A DNA stretch of 64,000 nt. Origin: Oligoflexia bacterium. Lineage in GTDB: Bacteria > Bdellovibrionota > Bacteriovoracia > Bacteriovoracales > Bacteriovoracaceae. Both the position numbers and the translations under genes were made by a program. Below the pieces are notes generated by a model. That model worked only from the letters and a program-made list of their open reading frames with translations. It did no database searches and was not told the DNA's origin. Below are positions 32,152 to 41,644 of the stretch, piece after piece. Each line of letters opens with the position of its first letter. Position 1 is the stretch's first letter. The stretch spans positions 292,161 through 356,160 of the forward strand of contig JAAEST010000097.1 of NCBI GenBank assembly GCA_024229115.1, given 5' to 3'.

Positions 32152-33315
32152 ATGAAAATTTATTTAGTAGAAGGTAAGAGAACACCATTTGGAAAATTTG
32201 GTGGTTCTTTAAAGGATATTTCTCCAGTTGATTTAGCAGTTCATGCAACGAAAGCTCTTCTTTCGGAAACGAAAGTAAGTGCAGATAAAGTTGATCACTT
32301 CATTCTTGGTAATGTTGTACCATCAACAACTGATGCTATGTATGGGGGAAGACACTTAGCTCTTAAGTCAGGGGCTCCTCAAGAAACTCCAGGGTATAAC
32401 GTTAATAGATTATGTGGTTCAGGAATTCAGTCAATCATTGATGCTGTTCATTTACTAAAACTTGGTGAAGGTCAGGCCATAGTTGCAGCCGGAACCGAAA
32501 ATATGTCGATTGTTCCTCACCTTACTTATGGTGGAAGATTTGGAACAAAGTATGGAAGTTTAAAAAATGTCGATATGCTCTTAGATGCATTAACAGATCA
32601 GTATGCTGGATGCCCAATGGGAATGACGGCCGAAAAACTAGGAGCCGAATACAAGGTAACAAGAGAAGAGTGTGATCAATTTGCATTAAGCTCACATCAA
32701 AAAGCAACACAAGCATATAAAGATGGTCATCTTCAAGGTGAGATCGCTCCAATGGAGTTGAAAAAAATGGTTTGCGAAAAAGATGAGCACTTAAGGGAAG
32801 ATGCAAATATTGAAGGTATGAATAAGCTAAGATCAACTTTTCAAAAAGATGGTCTCGTAACAGCTGCCAGTGCTTCGGGAATAGTTGATGGAGCAGCTGC
32901 TGTTTTAGTGGCCACTGAAGACTTTGTTAAAGAAAATAACCTAACTCCTCTTGCTGAAATTATTGATGCTACTGTTGTTGGTGTTGATCCTACAATTATG
33001 GGAATTGGACCAGCTCCTGCTATTAAAAAGCTTCTTAAGAATAATGATCTTACACTAGACCAAATTGATCTTGTTGAAATCAATGAAGCCTTTGCTTCTC
33101 AAACTTTGGCATGTGCTAAGGACTTAGAACTAGGCCTAGATAAGCTCAATGTTTGGGGGGGAGCGATCGCTCTTGGACATCCACTTGGAGCTTCAGGAAC
33201 TCGAATCACTCATACATTAGCTAGACAGCTGAAAGTACTTGGAAAGTCGATGGGTGTTGCTTCAGCCTGTATTGGTGGAGGGCAAGGAATTGCCATCCTT
33301 ATAAAGAGTGTTTAA
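32152..33315 (+). CDS. Acetyl-CoA acetyltransferase (thiolase)
   Basis: 387 residues. The nucleophilic Cys lies in NRLCGSGIQSI, the catalytic His in VEINEAFASQTLACAK / GGAIALGHPLGASG, and the second Cys in ASACIGGGQG. It is a cytosolic thiolase joining or cleaving acetoacetyl-CoA. ATG 32152 follows AAGGA. It is followed 10 bp later by the unknown 33326 gene, possibly co-transcribed. Confidence 0.95.
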   Translation: MKIYLVEGKRTPFGKFGGSLKDISPVDLAVHATKALLSETKVSADKVDHFILGNVVPSTTDAMYGGRHLALKSGAPQETPGYNVNRLCGSGIQSIIDAVHLLKLGEGQAIVAAGTENMSIVPHLTYGGRFGTKYGSLKNVDMLLDALTDQYAGCPMGMTAEKLGAEYKVTREECDQFALSSHQKATQAYKDGHLQGEIAPMELKKMVCEKDEHLREDANIEGMNKLRSTFQKDGLVTAASASGIVDGAAAVLVATEDFVKENNLTPLAEIIDATVVGVDPTIMGIGPAPAIKKLLKNNDLTLDQIDLVEINEAFASQTLACAKDLELGLDKLNVWGGAIALGHPLGASGTRITHTLARQLKVLGKSMGVASACIGGGQGIAILIKSV

Positions 33316-33325
33316 CTTATAAATA

Positions 33326-34633
33326 ATGAAAGAAAACGAAATCATTTTTTCAGGTGAGGAAATTCTCGAATTTAGAGAATGGATCGCCCTCAATATGGAC
33401 GAGATTACTTGGCAAGGAAGATATCAAAACGAATTTGAAGAGTTTTGGTCGAGCTTCTTTCTTGCCGGACAATCTCTTTCTCAAGTGATTGATCGATTTC
33501 GTTATGCCATGGCCAATTCTCAAATTGGACCACTTAACCAATGGTTTCAGTGGCTAAAAAATAAACTTATTTGTTACACATTTATTTTTAAAAAAGCGGA
33601 CCTATTAATGATCTCAAAGAGATCAGGAATCTCAGTGCCGGAAGTAGCAGTTATTCTAAGAAATTTTTTTGTCGAAAAGTTTCCACATCTTGATGATGAA
33701 CTTTCAGAAAAATTTCAGGTGGTAAATATTTCTAGTCCAAATCTCTTCTTAAACTTTAAGGCCTTAAGTGAAGAACTTAATGTTTTTCCTGACTTTAAAG
33801 GGACAGATGAAGAAGATGTAATGACAAGTTTAGAAATAACTCTCTATCCTGAATTCTTAACTCTTGTCTCTAAGATGAAAAGAGATCTCTATCATCCAAA
33901 TTTTGATTTCTCTAAAATTAAAAGTTCCATGAGTTTTAAAAATCAGCTTAAAGTCGTACAAGAAGTTTTTATTCTTGTTTTTATTGCAGCTGTTGCTATC
34001 TATGGAATTAAATGGGCCAATGAAAAATGGGAAGATTCACTTGTCGAAAAGATCTCAATCTATGAACCGCAATTTAAATGGCTCAACAGAAACTTAATTT
34101 TTAAGAAGGATAGAGATACTGCTTCGAATGATCTTGCTCTTAATGTACAAGACCTTGAAGACGTAGAAAAAATCGAAAACAAATTAAAAATTGATGAACA
34201 AGAAGAAGGTGTTCGTTACGAAACTGAATCTGAAGTTGAATTAACCAGTTGGGATGCTCTTCCTAAAGACTTTGATGTTGCCGACAGAGAACAATCTGTT
34301 TATGAAGAAGTAAGAGGCGGTTATCGAGAAAGCCGTTATGGAAACACTAAAGTTTACCGTGTGATGATGAAGTCACAAGATATTTTCTCTTCAAAAGATA
34401 AACTCAATGAACTCCTCAAAAAATACGAAGTCACCCAAGTAGATAACGTGAAGCCCGGCCAACAAGTTCCTGGAGGAGTCTATTATAATATCTACGTACC
34501 AAGAATTTACCTTAAAGAATTCATGGCCCAAGTTATGGAAACTGGGGATAGCGTTCTCTACGAATCAAGAACACGGACTCGCCGAAATCCGCCGGGGAAA
34601 AACAAAGTCTTCATCTGGGTCAAAAACATTTAA
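33326..34633 (+). CDS. Uncharacterised protein with one membrane helix
   Basis: 435 residues. A soluble N-terminal half (about residues 1-205), one transmembrane helix (VFILVFIAAVAIYGIKWANEKW, about 212-233), and a hydrophilic C-terminal half with an acidic region (LEDVEKIENKLKIDEQEEG) and a terminal folded part (YNIYVPRIYLKEFMAQ) with basic end (RTRTRRNPPGKNK). I do not recognise any family. The lack of a signal peptide suggests the N-terminal part is cytoplasmic and the C-terminal part periplasmic. The N-terminal section contains MISKRSGISVPEVAVILRNFF, which might be a helix-turn-helix-like stretch. Confidence 0.6.
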   Translation: MKENEIIFSGEEILEFREWIALNMDEITWQGRYQNEFEEFWSSFFLAGQSLSQVIDRFRYAMANSQIGPLNQWFQWLKNKLICYTFIFKKADLLMISKRSGISVPEVAVILRNFFVEKFPHLDDELSEKFQVVNISSPNLFLNFKALSEELNVFPDFKGTDEEDVMTSLEITLYPEFLTLVSKMKRDLYHPNFDFSKIKSSMSFKNQLKVVQEVFILVFIAAVAIYGIKWANEKWEDSLVEKISIYEPQFKWLNRNLIFKKDRDTASNDLALNVQDLEDVEKIENKLKIDEQEEGVRYETESEVELTSWDALPKDFDVADREQSVYEEVRGGYRESRYGNTKVYRVMMKSQDIFSSKDKLNELLKKYEVTQVDNVKPGQQVPGGVYYNIYVPRIYLKEFMAQVMETGDSVLYESRTRTRRNPPGKNKVFIWVKNI

Positions 34634-34798
34634 TTTCACTTATAAATCAATTCTAAGTTCGTCAGATTTCAAACTGATCATCCTCACGTACTATTCGTAC
34701 GCTCCGGTGATAAGTCCTCATCTTCCTGCTTACAATTAATTTTTAAGCAAAATTTAGAATTACTTTAATCAAGAGAAATTGTTTTCTGAAATTGCTAA
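34634..34798. other. Short spacer with small dyad
   Basis: CGTAC-TATTC-GTACG (34687-34701) is a small stem-loop between the converging 33326 and 34799 genes. It has no long T-tract, so its use as a terminator is doubtful. Nothing else is seen. Confidence 0.3.
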
Positions 34799-35344
34799 TT
34801 ACATTTGGCCGTCTGGAATCTCGAAGAGAGTCTTAAGTTTTCTTAGAAGAATATGGCCAACTTTTAGGTAGTACCACTGTCTAAAGAAACCAATAAGCAT
34901 AGCTACGATAAAACCATAAACAACACCAGAGTGAGTTGTCTTTGAAACTAAGTTAGTATCGTGTGCTCCTCCAAGTAAGAACGCGATTGATCCAAGAACG
35001 AGCATAAGCATTGTCCAAGGGATCGTTTGTCTTTTACAACGATCAGCATCTTGAACAAACTTTTTAACTTTCTTCATATAAGGTTCAAGATCCTCTGGTG
35101 GATTATCAAAAAGTTCATTTAAATTTGTTTGGCCATGAAGGATTTCATAAACATTCATCACTAAACGTGAGATTCCAATGAAGTAGAACATGACAAAAGC
35201 TTGAGCAAAAATTGTGTACAGAAAAGCAACGATCGCCAGCTGAATATGGCCAAATTGAATGTCTACCCAACCAAGCGCTTTAGAGGCCGTGAGGCCAATA
35301 CCAAGCACCATTAAAACGATCAAAAATCTAAGTAAGTAAGCCAT
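34799..35344 (-). CDS. Uncharacterised four-helix membrane protein
   Basis: 181 residues with about four hydrophobic segments (residues 4-24, 34-58, 109-127, 138-155), separated by a charged cytoplasmic-type loop (EDLEPYMKKVKKFVQDADRCKRQ). There is no signal or known motif. ATG 35344 has AAAGGAAAA upstream. It is divergent from the HEAT-repeat gene before the bc complex, and might be linked to respiration, but nothing in the sequence shows that directly. Confidence 0.65.
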   Translation of the reverse strand: MAYLLRFLIVLMVLGIGLTASKALGWVDIQFGHIQLAIVAFLYTIFAQAFVMFYFIGISRLVMNVYEILHGQTNLNELFDNPPEDLEPYMKKVKKFVQDADRCKRQTIPWTMLMLVLGSIAFLLGGAHDTNLVSKTTHSGVVYGFIVAMLIGFFRQWYYLKVGHILLRKLKTLFEIPDGQM

Positions 35345-35414
35345 GATTTTCCTTTATAAAGGCTAGCGAATCGTATATATACTCAACTTCAGACTATTTG
35401 AAAAGGTAACTACC

Positions 35415-36257
35415 ATGTCTCAAACATCCGATAAAAAGTTGTTAGAAAACCCTGTTGTCTCAAGCATGGTTGTTCCAGTTGCGATTGTTTTAATTGGTGC
35501 CCTTATTATTTTTGGAGTAACTCAACTTCTCAGTACTGATCGAGGTTACAAAGATTTAGTAAGAGAGATGCATTCAAAAACTTTCGGAAACCGATGGACA
35601 GCTGCTTACGAGCTTTCAAAATATATTAGTTCGCAACAGATCCCAGAAGAAGATATTCCTTGGTTGATTCAAAACCTTTCTGAAGTTTACTCAGGATCTA
35701 ATGATCAAAGAACAAAAGAGTTTATCATTGTTGCTCTAGGTGCCTTAAGAAATGAACTAACACTTCCGGTTTTAAACACAGCGTTAAAAACTGAGGGACC
35801 AACAACTAAGTTAAGAGTAGTTGTCGCTTTATCGAATATGCCAAAGGGCGTCACTTTTGATTGGTCTCAGCTTGATAGTTTTTTATCTGGTGATGATGCT
35901 ACGCTTAAAAAAGCCACGATGTTAACTTTTGCTACGCACAAAGTATCTGGAAAAGAAAATCTTATTGCTGAACTTCTTAAAGACTCTAATCAAACAATGC
36001 GTTTCACAGCCGGTCTTGCACTCTCGAACTACAGTGATAGAAGGGCGATCGACGTTTTGAAAGAACTTTTATTTACAAACGAAAGCAAAGAGATTTCTCC
36101 TCAGCAGCTTGAAGCGTTGAAACTAAATTTATTAACAACAATTGAAAAAAATAATTGGAAAGTTCTCAGCAGTGAAATTGAGAAAGTATCAAATGACGAC
36201 ATGAGTTTAAAGGTAAAGTCTAAGGCAAGAGAACTTTTAAACATATTGAAAAAATGA
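35415..36257 (+). CDS. Membrane-anchored HEAT-repeat protein
   Basis: 280 residues. An N-terminal transmembrane helix (SSMVVPVAIVLIGALIIFGVTQ, about 16-37) is followed by tandem helical pairs typical of HEAT/PBS-lyase repeats (FGNRWTAAYELSKYI; DQRTKEFIIVALGALRNELTLPVL; QTMRFTAGLALSNYSDRRAIDVLKELL). It likely faces the periplasm and acts as a scaffold. It precedes the Rieske gene by 110 bp in the same direction and probably belongs to the bc complex operon. Confidence 0.75.
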   Translation: MSQTSDKKLLENPVVSSMVVPVAIVLIGALIIFGVTQLLSTDRGYKDLVREMHSKTFGNRWTAAYELSKYISSQQIPEEDIPWLIQNLSEVYSGSNDQRTKEFIIVALGALRNELTLPVLNTALKTEGPTTKLRVVVALSNMPKGVTFDWSQLDSFLSGDDATLKKATMLTFATHKVSGKENLIAELLKDSNQTMRFTAGLALSNYSDRRAIDVLKELLFTNESKEISPQQLEALKLNLLTTIEKNNWKVLSSEIEKVSNDDMSLKVKSKARELLNILKK

Positions 36258-36308
36258 TGCTTTAAAAGCATAATCAAACTACTGATTTTTCAAGATTTTT
36301 ATGATAAT

Positions 36309-36335
36309 ACCAATGCAAACAAAATTGTTATTGGT
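36309..36335. repeat. Dyad before bc-complex genes
   Basis: ACCAAT and ATTGGT (36309-36314 and 36330-36335) with inner AACAA/TTGTT form a hairpin with one bulge. It lies 33 bp before the Rieske ATG and could be an operator or a leader stem; no T-tract. Confidence 0.35.
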
Positions 36336-36367
36336 TTAATTTTATTAAAGGTAAATGAGGCAGACTC

Positions 36368-36868
36368 ATGAGTGAAGTCAAACAACATTTAAACCGTCGC
36401 GAATTTTTTTCTTATCTATCTGTTGCGTGGATAACTTTCTCAGCGGCGTGCGCAGGTTTATTAACATTAGCGTTTAGATTTTCTTATCCAAACGTAAACT
36501 TCGAACCAGAAATGGAATTCTTAGCAGGTACTCCTTCAGATTATGAAGAGGGTGTTGATGAAAGATGGAAAAATGGTTTTGGTGTTTGGATGGTTAAGCA
36601 AGAAGGAAAGCTTGTTGCTCTTTCAAATATTTGTACTCACTTAGGTTGTATTCCAACTTGGATGCCTGCCGAATTAAAGTTCAAATGTCCTTGTCACGGT
36701 TCTGGTTATTACATGAATGGTATTAACTTCGAAGGACCAGCGCCAAGACCTTTAGAGAGATACAAAATTGGAATGACTCCTGAAGGAAAAATCAAAGTCG
36801 ATAAAACAAAAATTTATAGATATGAAAAAGGGCAATGGGATCACCCTAACTCTTTTATTCAAGTTTAA
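36368..36868 (+). CDS. Rieske [2Fe-2S] protein of bc-type complex
   Basis: 166 residues: N-terminal membrane helix (YLSVAWITFSAACAGLLTLAF) and a C-terminal Rieske domain with both cluster-binding boxes, CTHLGC and CPCHGSGY. It accepts electrons from quinol and passes them to cytochrome c within the complex formed with the two downstream cytochrome b pieces. ATG 36368 follows AAATGAGGCA. No twin-arginine motif (RRxFLK-like only: NRREFFSYLSVA), but the RREF before the helix fits a Tat-type start. Confidence 0.95.
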   Translation: MSEVKQHLNRREFFSYLSVAWITFSAACAGLLTLAFRFSYPNVNFEPEMEFLAGTPSDYEEGVDERWKNGFGVWMVKQEGKLVALSNICTHLGCIPTWMPAELKFKCPCHGSGYYMNGINFEGPAPRPLERYKIGMTPEGKIKVDKTKIYRYEKGQWDHPNSFIQV

Positions 36869-36888
36869 TTAATTAGAAGGTAAAAATC

Positions 36889-37671
36889 ATGGCCGAAAAA
36901 GGTTTAGCTGACAAAGTTCGTGAAACGCAGATTTGGAAATCTATTTTTAGACATGGACCACCAGACAATGCTCGTAACAGAGCAGCCATTGTTGCTGGTA
37001 ACGTGTTCTTACACTTACACCCGATTAAGTTAAAAAAGTCTGGTGTTAAATTAGGTTATACATGGTGTATGGGGGGATTAACTTTTTTCATCTTCCTAGC
37101 ACTTACTGTTACTGGTGTACTCTTGATGTTCTATTACAGACCAACAGCTGAGTACGCATTCAATGATATTATTGCACTAAGAGAGCACGTGCCGTTGGGG
37201 ATCATGAGAGAGATTCATCGTTGGGGTGCTCACGCCATGGTTATTACTGTGTGGCTGCATATGTTCCGTGTATTTATGACTGGTTCATATAAACCACCTA
37301 GAGAATTTAACTGGGGTGTTGGTGTTATCCTTCTAGTATTAACACTTCTTCTTTCGTTTACAGGTTACCTACTTCCTTGGGATCAGCTTGCGATTTGGGC
37401 GATTGCCGTTGGTTCAAACATGGCAAAAGCAACTCCATTCCTTGGGCATGGTGGTCCAGGTGCGATGCTTGCTCAAATTGGTGACTTTGTAATGGTTTCA
37501 GATAAAAACGACGTTAGGTTCCAGCTTCTTGCCGGACGTTTCGTTGGTGAGCCTGCACTTTTACGTTTCTATATTCTTCACTGCGTATTTATCCCACTTG
37601 TTGTTGGTGTGCTTATCGCAGTTCACTTTTGGAGAGTTAGAAAAGACGGTGGGATTTCAGCTCCACTTTAA
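36889..37671 (+). CDS. Cytochrome b, N-terminal (cytochrome b6-like) half
   Basis: 260 residues. Four transmembrane helices carry the two pairs of haem-ligating histidines, seen in REIHRWGAHAMVI and WLHMFRVFMTG on the first pair of helices and in later ones (LHCVFIPLVVGVLIAVHFWR). It ends where the N-terminal half of a cytochrome b ends. With the following gene it forms a split cytochrome b, as in b6f and other bacterial complexes. It lies 20 bp downstream of the Rieske gene. Confidence 0.93.
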   Translation: MAEKGLADKVRETQIWKSIFRHGPPDNARNRAAIVAGNVFLHLHPIKLKKSGVKLGYTWCMGGLTFFIFLALTVTGVLLMFYYRPTAEYAFNDIIALREHVPLGIMREIHRWGAHAMVITVWLHMFRVFMTGSYKPPREFNWGVGVILLVLTLLLSFTGYLLPWDQLAIWAIAVGSNMAKATPFLGHGGPGAMLAQIGDFVMVSDKNDVRFQLLAGRFVGEPALLRFYILHCVFIPLVVGVLIAVHFWRVRKDGGISAPL

Positions 37672-37703
37672 GAGTTAGAAAGATTGAATGAAGGAAATAT
37701 TTA

Positions 37704-38780
37704 ATGAAAGAATTAATTAACTGGTTAGCAGACCCAATTAGATCTTTTCCAATTTTTACTGTGCTCTTTATCCTTATGATGAAGTACTACAGAGTTGTTG
37801 GAACAAAGAAGTTTGCTTGGGGCTTTACGATTATTTCAATTCCAGTAGTGCTTTGGTTTGCAACAGATCCAAACTTTTGGCTAATTATCACTTGGCCGGA
37901 TAACATTCCAATTTCTATCCTTATTGTAGCGATTCTCTTTTTCACATGGTTCTCATTATATAGATGTGCTGTGAATGATCAGAGACTTGATGATGGTCTT
38001 TGTCCTGAAGAAGCTCTGCCAGAAAATAGAGAGAAAGTTTGGTGTTGGCCTAACCTTGTATACACAGAACTTTTTGCAATTATTGCCGGTACTATCTTCT
38101 TAATTGTTTGGGCGATTATCTTTAAAGCTCCTCTAGAAGAACCAGCTAACCCAACTTGGGCACCTAACCCGGCAAAAGCACCATGGTACTTCCTTGGTCT
38201 TCAAGAAATGCTTGTATACTTCGATCCTTGGATGGCCGGTGTTGTTCTTCCAGGTCTTGTTGTAGTTGGGCTTATTGCAATTCCATATATTGATACTAAC
38301 CCAAAGGGGAATGGATACTTTACTTATAAAGAAAGACCAATTGCTATTTGGGGATTCATGTTTGGATGGTTAGTTCTTTGGATTTACCTCATCATTGTAG
38401 GTACTTTCCTTAGAGGACCTAACTGGACTTTTTATGGACCGTTTGAATACTGGGATTTCCATAAGGTTGTTTCAGAATATAACGTGAACTTATCAGAATT
38501 CTTATGGGTTAAGTGGCTTAATACTTCAATGCCAAGCAACCTGATTATGAGAGAAATGTTAGGGATTGTTCTAACAGGTCTCTATATGTTTGTTTTGCCT
38601 CCGCTAATTGCTGCTTCAAACTTTGGAAAATCAATTATCGAAAAGACTGGGCAAATTAGATATTACATCTACATTACTTTGCTTTTAGTAATGATGAGTT
38701 TACCAATTAAGATGGTTTTAAGATGGCTATTCTCTCTTAAATACATCATTGCTCTACCAGAGTGGGAACTTAACCTTTAG
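37704..38780 (+). CDS. Cytochrome b, C-terminal (subunit IV-like) half, extended
   Basis: 358 residues, longer than a b6f subunit IV (about 160). The core with PAKAPWYFLGLQEMLVYFDPWMAG corresponds to the PEWY-like quinol-site loop (here PWYF). Extra N-terminal helices (residues 1-95) and C-terminal helices are present. It completes the cytochrome b of the preceding gene. The extensions may bind the multihaem cytochrome next door. Confidence 0.85.
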   Translation: MKELINWLADPIRSFPIFTVLFILMMKYYRVVGTKKFAWGFTIISIPVVLWFATDPNFWLIITWPDNIPISILIVAILFFTWFSLYRCAVNDQRLDDGLCPEEALPENREKVWCWPNLVYTELFAIIAGTIFLIVWAIIFKAPLEEPANPTWAPNPAKAPWYFLGLQEMLVYFDPWMAGVVLPGLVVVGLIAIPYIDTNPKGNGYFTYKERPIAIWGFMFGWLVLWIYLIIVGTFLRGPNWTFYGPFEYWDFHKVVSEYNVNLSEFLWVKWLNTSMPSNLIMREMLGIVLTGLYMFVLPPLIAASNFGKSIIEKTGQIRYYIYITLLLVMMSLPIKMVLRWLFSLKYIIALPEWELNL

Positions 38781-38809
38781 AAAGAGTTTTAATTTTAAGG
38801 AAATATAAA

Positions 38810-41644
38810 ATGAGTAAAAAACTTGAACCAGGAATGGCATACGATACGAAAAAGCTGAATAAGGTTTTTGCGTTTCTTTCTATCCTTTTCTTAATGACTG
38901 TAGTTTGGGTTTTCCTAGATGACTTTATTCGTCCATGGAAAGCTGTTCAACTTAAGGGAAATCAAATTAAGAAAGCAAAGCTTGAAAAAAGTTTAGCTGA
39001 AGCCCAAAAAGGTCTTGATAAGGACAAACTTGCTAAACTTGAAACTCAATTAGCTGAAGGTAAGAAGATTGTTCAAACTCGTCAAAAAGAGATTAGCAAA
39101 GTTCAAAAGAAGCTTGATGCTGTGAGAGTAAAGATCAAGGGTGAAGTAATTATCAATGGTAGACTGAACTCAAATGTTTCAGCGACAGGTTTTAATTACG
39201 GAATTGCTCACGCAAATCATGATAAGAGCGAAAAAGAACTATTTAAAAAATTAAGAAAATATAAGAAAGAGTTTGCTGCTTCTTCTGATCGTCTTAAAAA
39301 GTATAAGGCTGAAGAAAAAGTTCACGTAAGAGCGATCGCAGCTTTAAGAAAAGAAGTTCTAGAAAATGAAAAAGGTATCAAAGACCTTACTTCAAAAATT
39401 GAACTTACAAAACTTGCTTTAAAGAAATTAGAAATTAATCCTATCTTCGTTGTTAGAAACTCACCTTTTGTAGACTTTCTTGATCCAACATTAAAGATTC
39501 AGCAGGTAGTAATGGATAACATCACTGATGATCGTTATTTCCAACACGTACCAAAAGTTGATCGTTGTATGACTTGTCACATGTTCATCGATAAAGAAGG
39601 ATATGAAGATCAAGAAAATCCTTATAAGTCTCACCCGAAATTAGACTTAATGGTAGGAAGAGACTCTAAGCACCCGATGAAGACTTATGGATGTACTTCA
39701 TGTCACGGTGGTGAAGGTCACAGAGTAAATGATTTCTCTGCAGCGGCTCACACTCCAAGAAACGATGAGCAACTACAAGAGTGGATTGAAAAGTATAACT
39801 ACCACCCGCCACATAAAATCGCCAAGCCAATGTTTAAAGTTGGTGAGACAGAAGCTGGATGTGTGAACTGTCACAAAGAAGTTGAGTTCATTCCAGGTGC
39901 TGATAAGGTAAATGAAGGACGTATGGCCATGGAGAAGTATGGTTGTTACGGATGTCATAAGATCGAAGGTTGGGAACACAAGAGAAAGCCTGGTCCAAGT
40001 CTAGAGAAGATTGCTTCTAAAGTAACTAAAGAATTCTTTAAAAACTGGGTATGGGAACCAAAGAGATTTAATAAGCACGCCATGATGCCTAGCTTTTTTG
40101 GTCAATCAAATAATAGTGAACCACGTTTCATGAAAAAGAATATCGCTGAAGTAAATGCAATGGCTGAATTTATTTGGTCTAAATCTGAGCGTTATACACC
40201 TTTTATGAAGTACACAGGTGGTAATAAAGATAAAGGTAAAGAACTTGTTAGCACTGTTGGATGTATGGGATGTCACGGTGTTGAAGGTTTTGATGAAGCT
40301 TCTAAAAAAGTTGGTGCTTATGCAGGTCCTTACTTAACAGGTACTGGATCTAAAGTTGATGCTGATTGGTTAGTTTCTTGGCTAAAGAAACCAAGTCATT
40401 ATCAAGAAGATACAATCATGCCTAGCTTCCGTCTTTCTGACAGAGAAGTGAATGACATTACTGCTTACTTAATGAGCTTAAGAAATAAGAAGTTTGAAAA
40501 ACTTAAGTTTGAGCCACTTGATGGGAAGTTAAGAGACGAGATGCTTGTAACTTACTTAAGTGCTTTTGACACAATTGCTGTAGCAAAAGAAAAACTTTCT
40601 AAAATGAGTGAGAGAGAGAAGACTCTTGAGCTTGGTTACAGATCAGTTGGTAAGTATGGATGTTACTCTTGTCACAATATCGACGGTTTTGAAGGACGTA
40701 CTCCAATTGGACCAGAACTAACAAATATTGGTTCGAAGCCATTAACTCAGTTTGGATTTGGTCATGAGCATGATGTTGAACACTCAAGAGGTGGTTGGAT
40801 TAGAGCTCACTTAATTAATCCTAAGAGATGGGATAATGGTGCTGATAAGCCATTTAAAGATCTACTTAGAATGCCTAATCTTTATATGACTGAAGATGAA
40901 GCAGACAAGATTACAGTTGCTCTTCTAGGGCAAGTTTCTGATTACATCCCACTAGCTGGAGTTAAGAGACTTGATGCTAATGAGAAGATTGCAAACGAAG
41001 GTATGAAGATTGTTAACAAGTACAACTGTGTAGGTTGTCACAAGGTTGATGGGTTCAGAGGTGACATCATGGCAATGTATGATGATGCTAACGAAGCTCC
41101 ACCAATGCTTGTTGATCAAGGGCACAGAGTACAAGCAGATTGGTTCCACCATTTCTTAGAAAATGTTTATCCAATCAGACCTTGGCTATCTTTAAGAATG
41201 CCTAGTTTTAATCTTTCAAATGAAGAGAGAAATAAAATTGTTCAGCTATTCCAATACAAAGCACATCAGAATACTTTTGTAGATCATGATGATGTTGTTA
41301 AGTGGGAGCCAGGTGAAAGAGAAGGAGCAAGAAAGCTATTTAAGTCATTAGACTGTGCTAGCTGTCACGCTGCTGGATTTAACAATGAAGAACCTACAGC
41401 ACCAAACCTATACTTTGTAAAAAGAAGACTAAGACCAACTTGGACTGAGAAGTGGCTAAGAAATCCACAGGCGATTTTCCCTGAAACGGTAATGCCTAAC
41501 TTCTGGGAAGATGGTGAGTCTACTGATACAGAAGTTTTTGGTGGAGACGCTGATAAACAAATTAAAGCATTAACAAAATACTTATATGAACTAGGAACAA
41601 TGAAGCTTCCTGATTCAAACACTAAATACTGGAGTAAACAATAA
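38810..41644 (+). CDS. Octahaem cytochrome c with coiled-coil stalk
   Basis: 944 residues. One N-terminal membrane helix (residues about 17-36), a charged coiled coil to about residue 210, then eight CxxCH haem sites at residues about 253, 295, 351, 379, 485, 618, 740 and 849. The first three (CMTCH, CTSCHGG, CVNCH) are close together; the other five look like class I cytochrome c modules, each with a later Met-containing loop (MMPSF, MPSF, MPNL, MPSF, MPNF) that should be the axial ligand. It directly follows the cytochrome b genes, so it probably carries electrons from the bc complex onward to the oxidase. I know of no named family with this order. Confidence 0.9.
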   Translation: MSKKLEPGMAYDTKKLNKVFAFLSILFLMTVVWVFLDDFIRPWKAVQLKGNQIKKAKLEKSLAEAQKGLDKDKLAKLETQLAEGKKIVQTRQKEISKVQKKLDAVRVKIKGEVIINGRLNSNVSATGFNYGIAHANHDKSEKELFKKLRKYKKEFAASSDRLKKYKAEEKVHVRAIAALRKEVLENEKGIKDLTSKIELTKLALKKLEINPIFVVRNSPFVDFLDPTLKIQQVVMDNITDDRYFQHVPKVDRCMTCHMFIDKEGYEDQENPYKSHPKLDLMVGRDSKHPMKTYGCTSCHGGEGHRVNDFSAAAHTPRNDEQLQEWIEKYNYHPPHKIAKPMFKVGETEAGCVNCHKEVEFIPGADKVNEGRMAMEKYGCYGCHKIEGWEHKRKPGPSLEKIASKVTKEFFKNWVWEPKRFNKHAMMPSFFGQSNNSEPRFMKKNIAEVNAMAEFIWSKSERYTPFMKYTGGNKDKGKELVSTVGCMGCHGVEGFDEASKKVGAYAGPYLTGTGSKVDADWLVSWLKKPSHYQEDTIMPSFRLSDREVNDITAYLMSLRNKKFEKLKFEPLDGKLRDEMLVTYLSAFDTIAVAKEKLSKMSEREKTLELGYRSVGKYGCYSCHNIDGFEGRTPIGPELTNIGSKPLTQFGFGHEHDVEHSRGGWIRAHLINPKRWDNGADKPFKDLLRMPNLYMTEDEADKITVALLGQVSDYIPLAGVKRLDANEKIANEGMKIVNKYNCVGCHKVDGFRGDIMAMYDDANEAPPMLVDQGHRVQADWFHHFLENVYPIRPWLSLRMPSFNLSNEERNKIVQLFQYKAHQNTFVDHDDVVKWEPGEREGARKLFKSLDCASCHAAGFNNEEPTAPNLYFVKRRLRPTWTEKWLRNPQAIFPETVMPNFWEDGESTDTEVFGGDADKQIKALTKYLYELGTMKLPDSNTKYWSKQ

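Noticed and set aside
21620..39340. GCGATCGC palindromes (for example near 21624, 33164, 39334) as an HIP1-like repeat
   Set aside because: Only about three copies were noticed in 64 kb, not clearly above chance and all inside coding regions.
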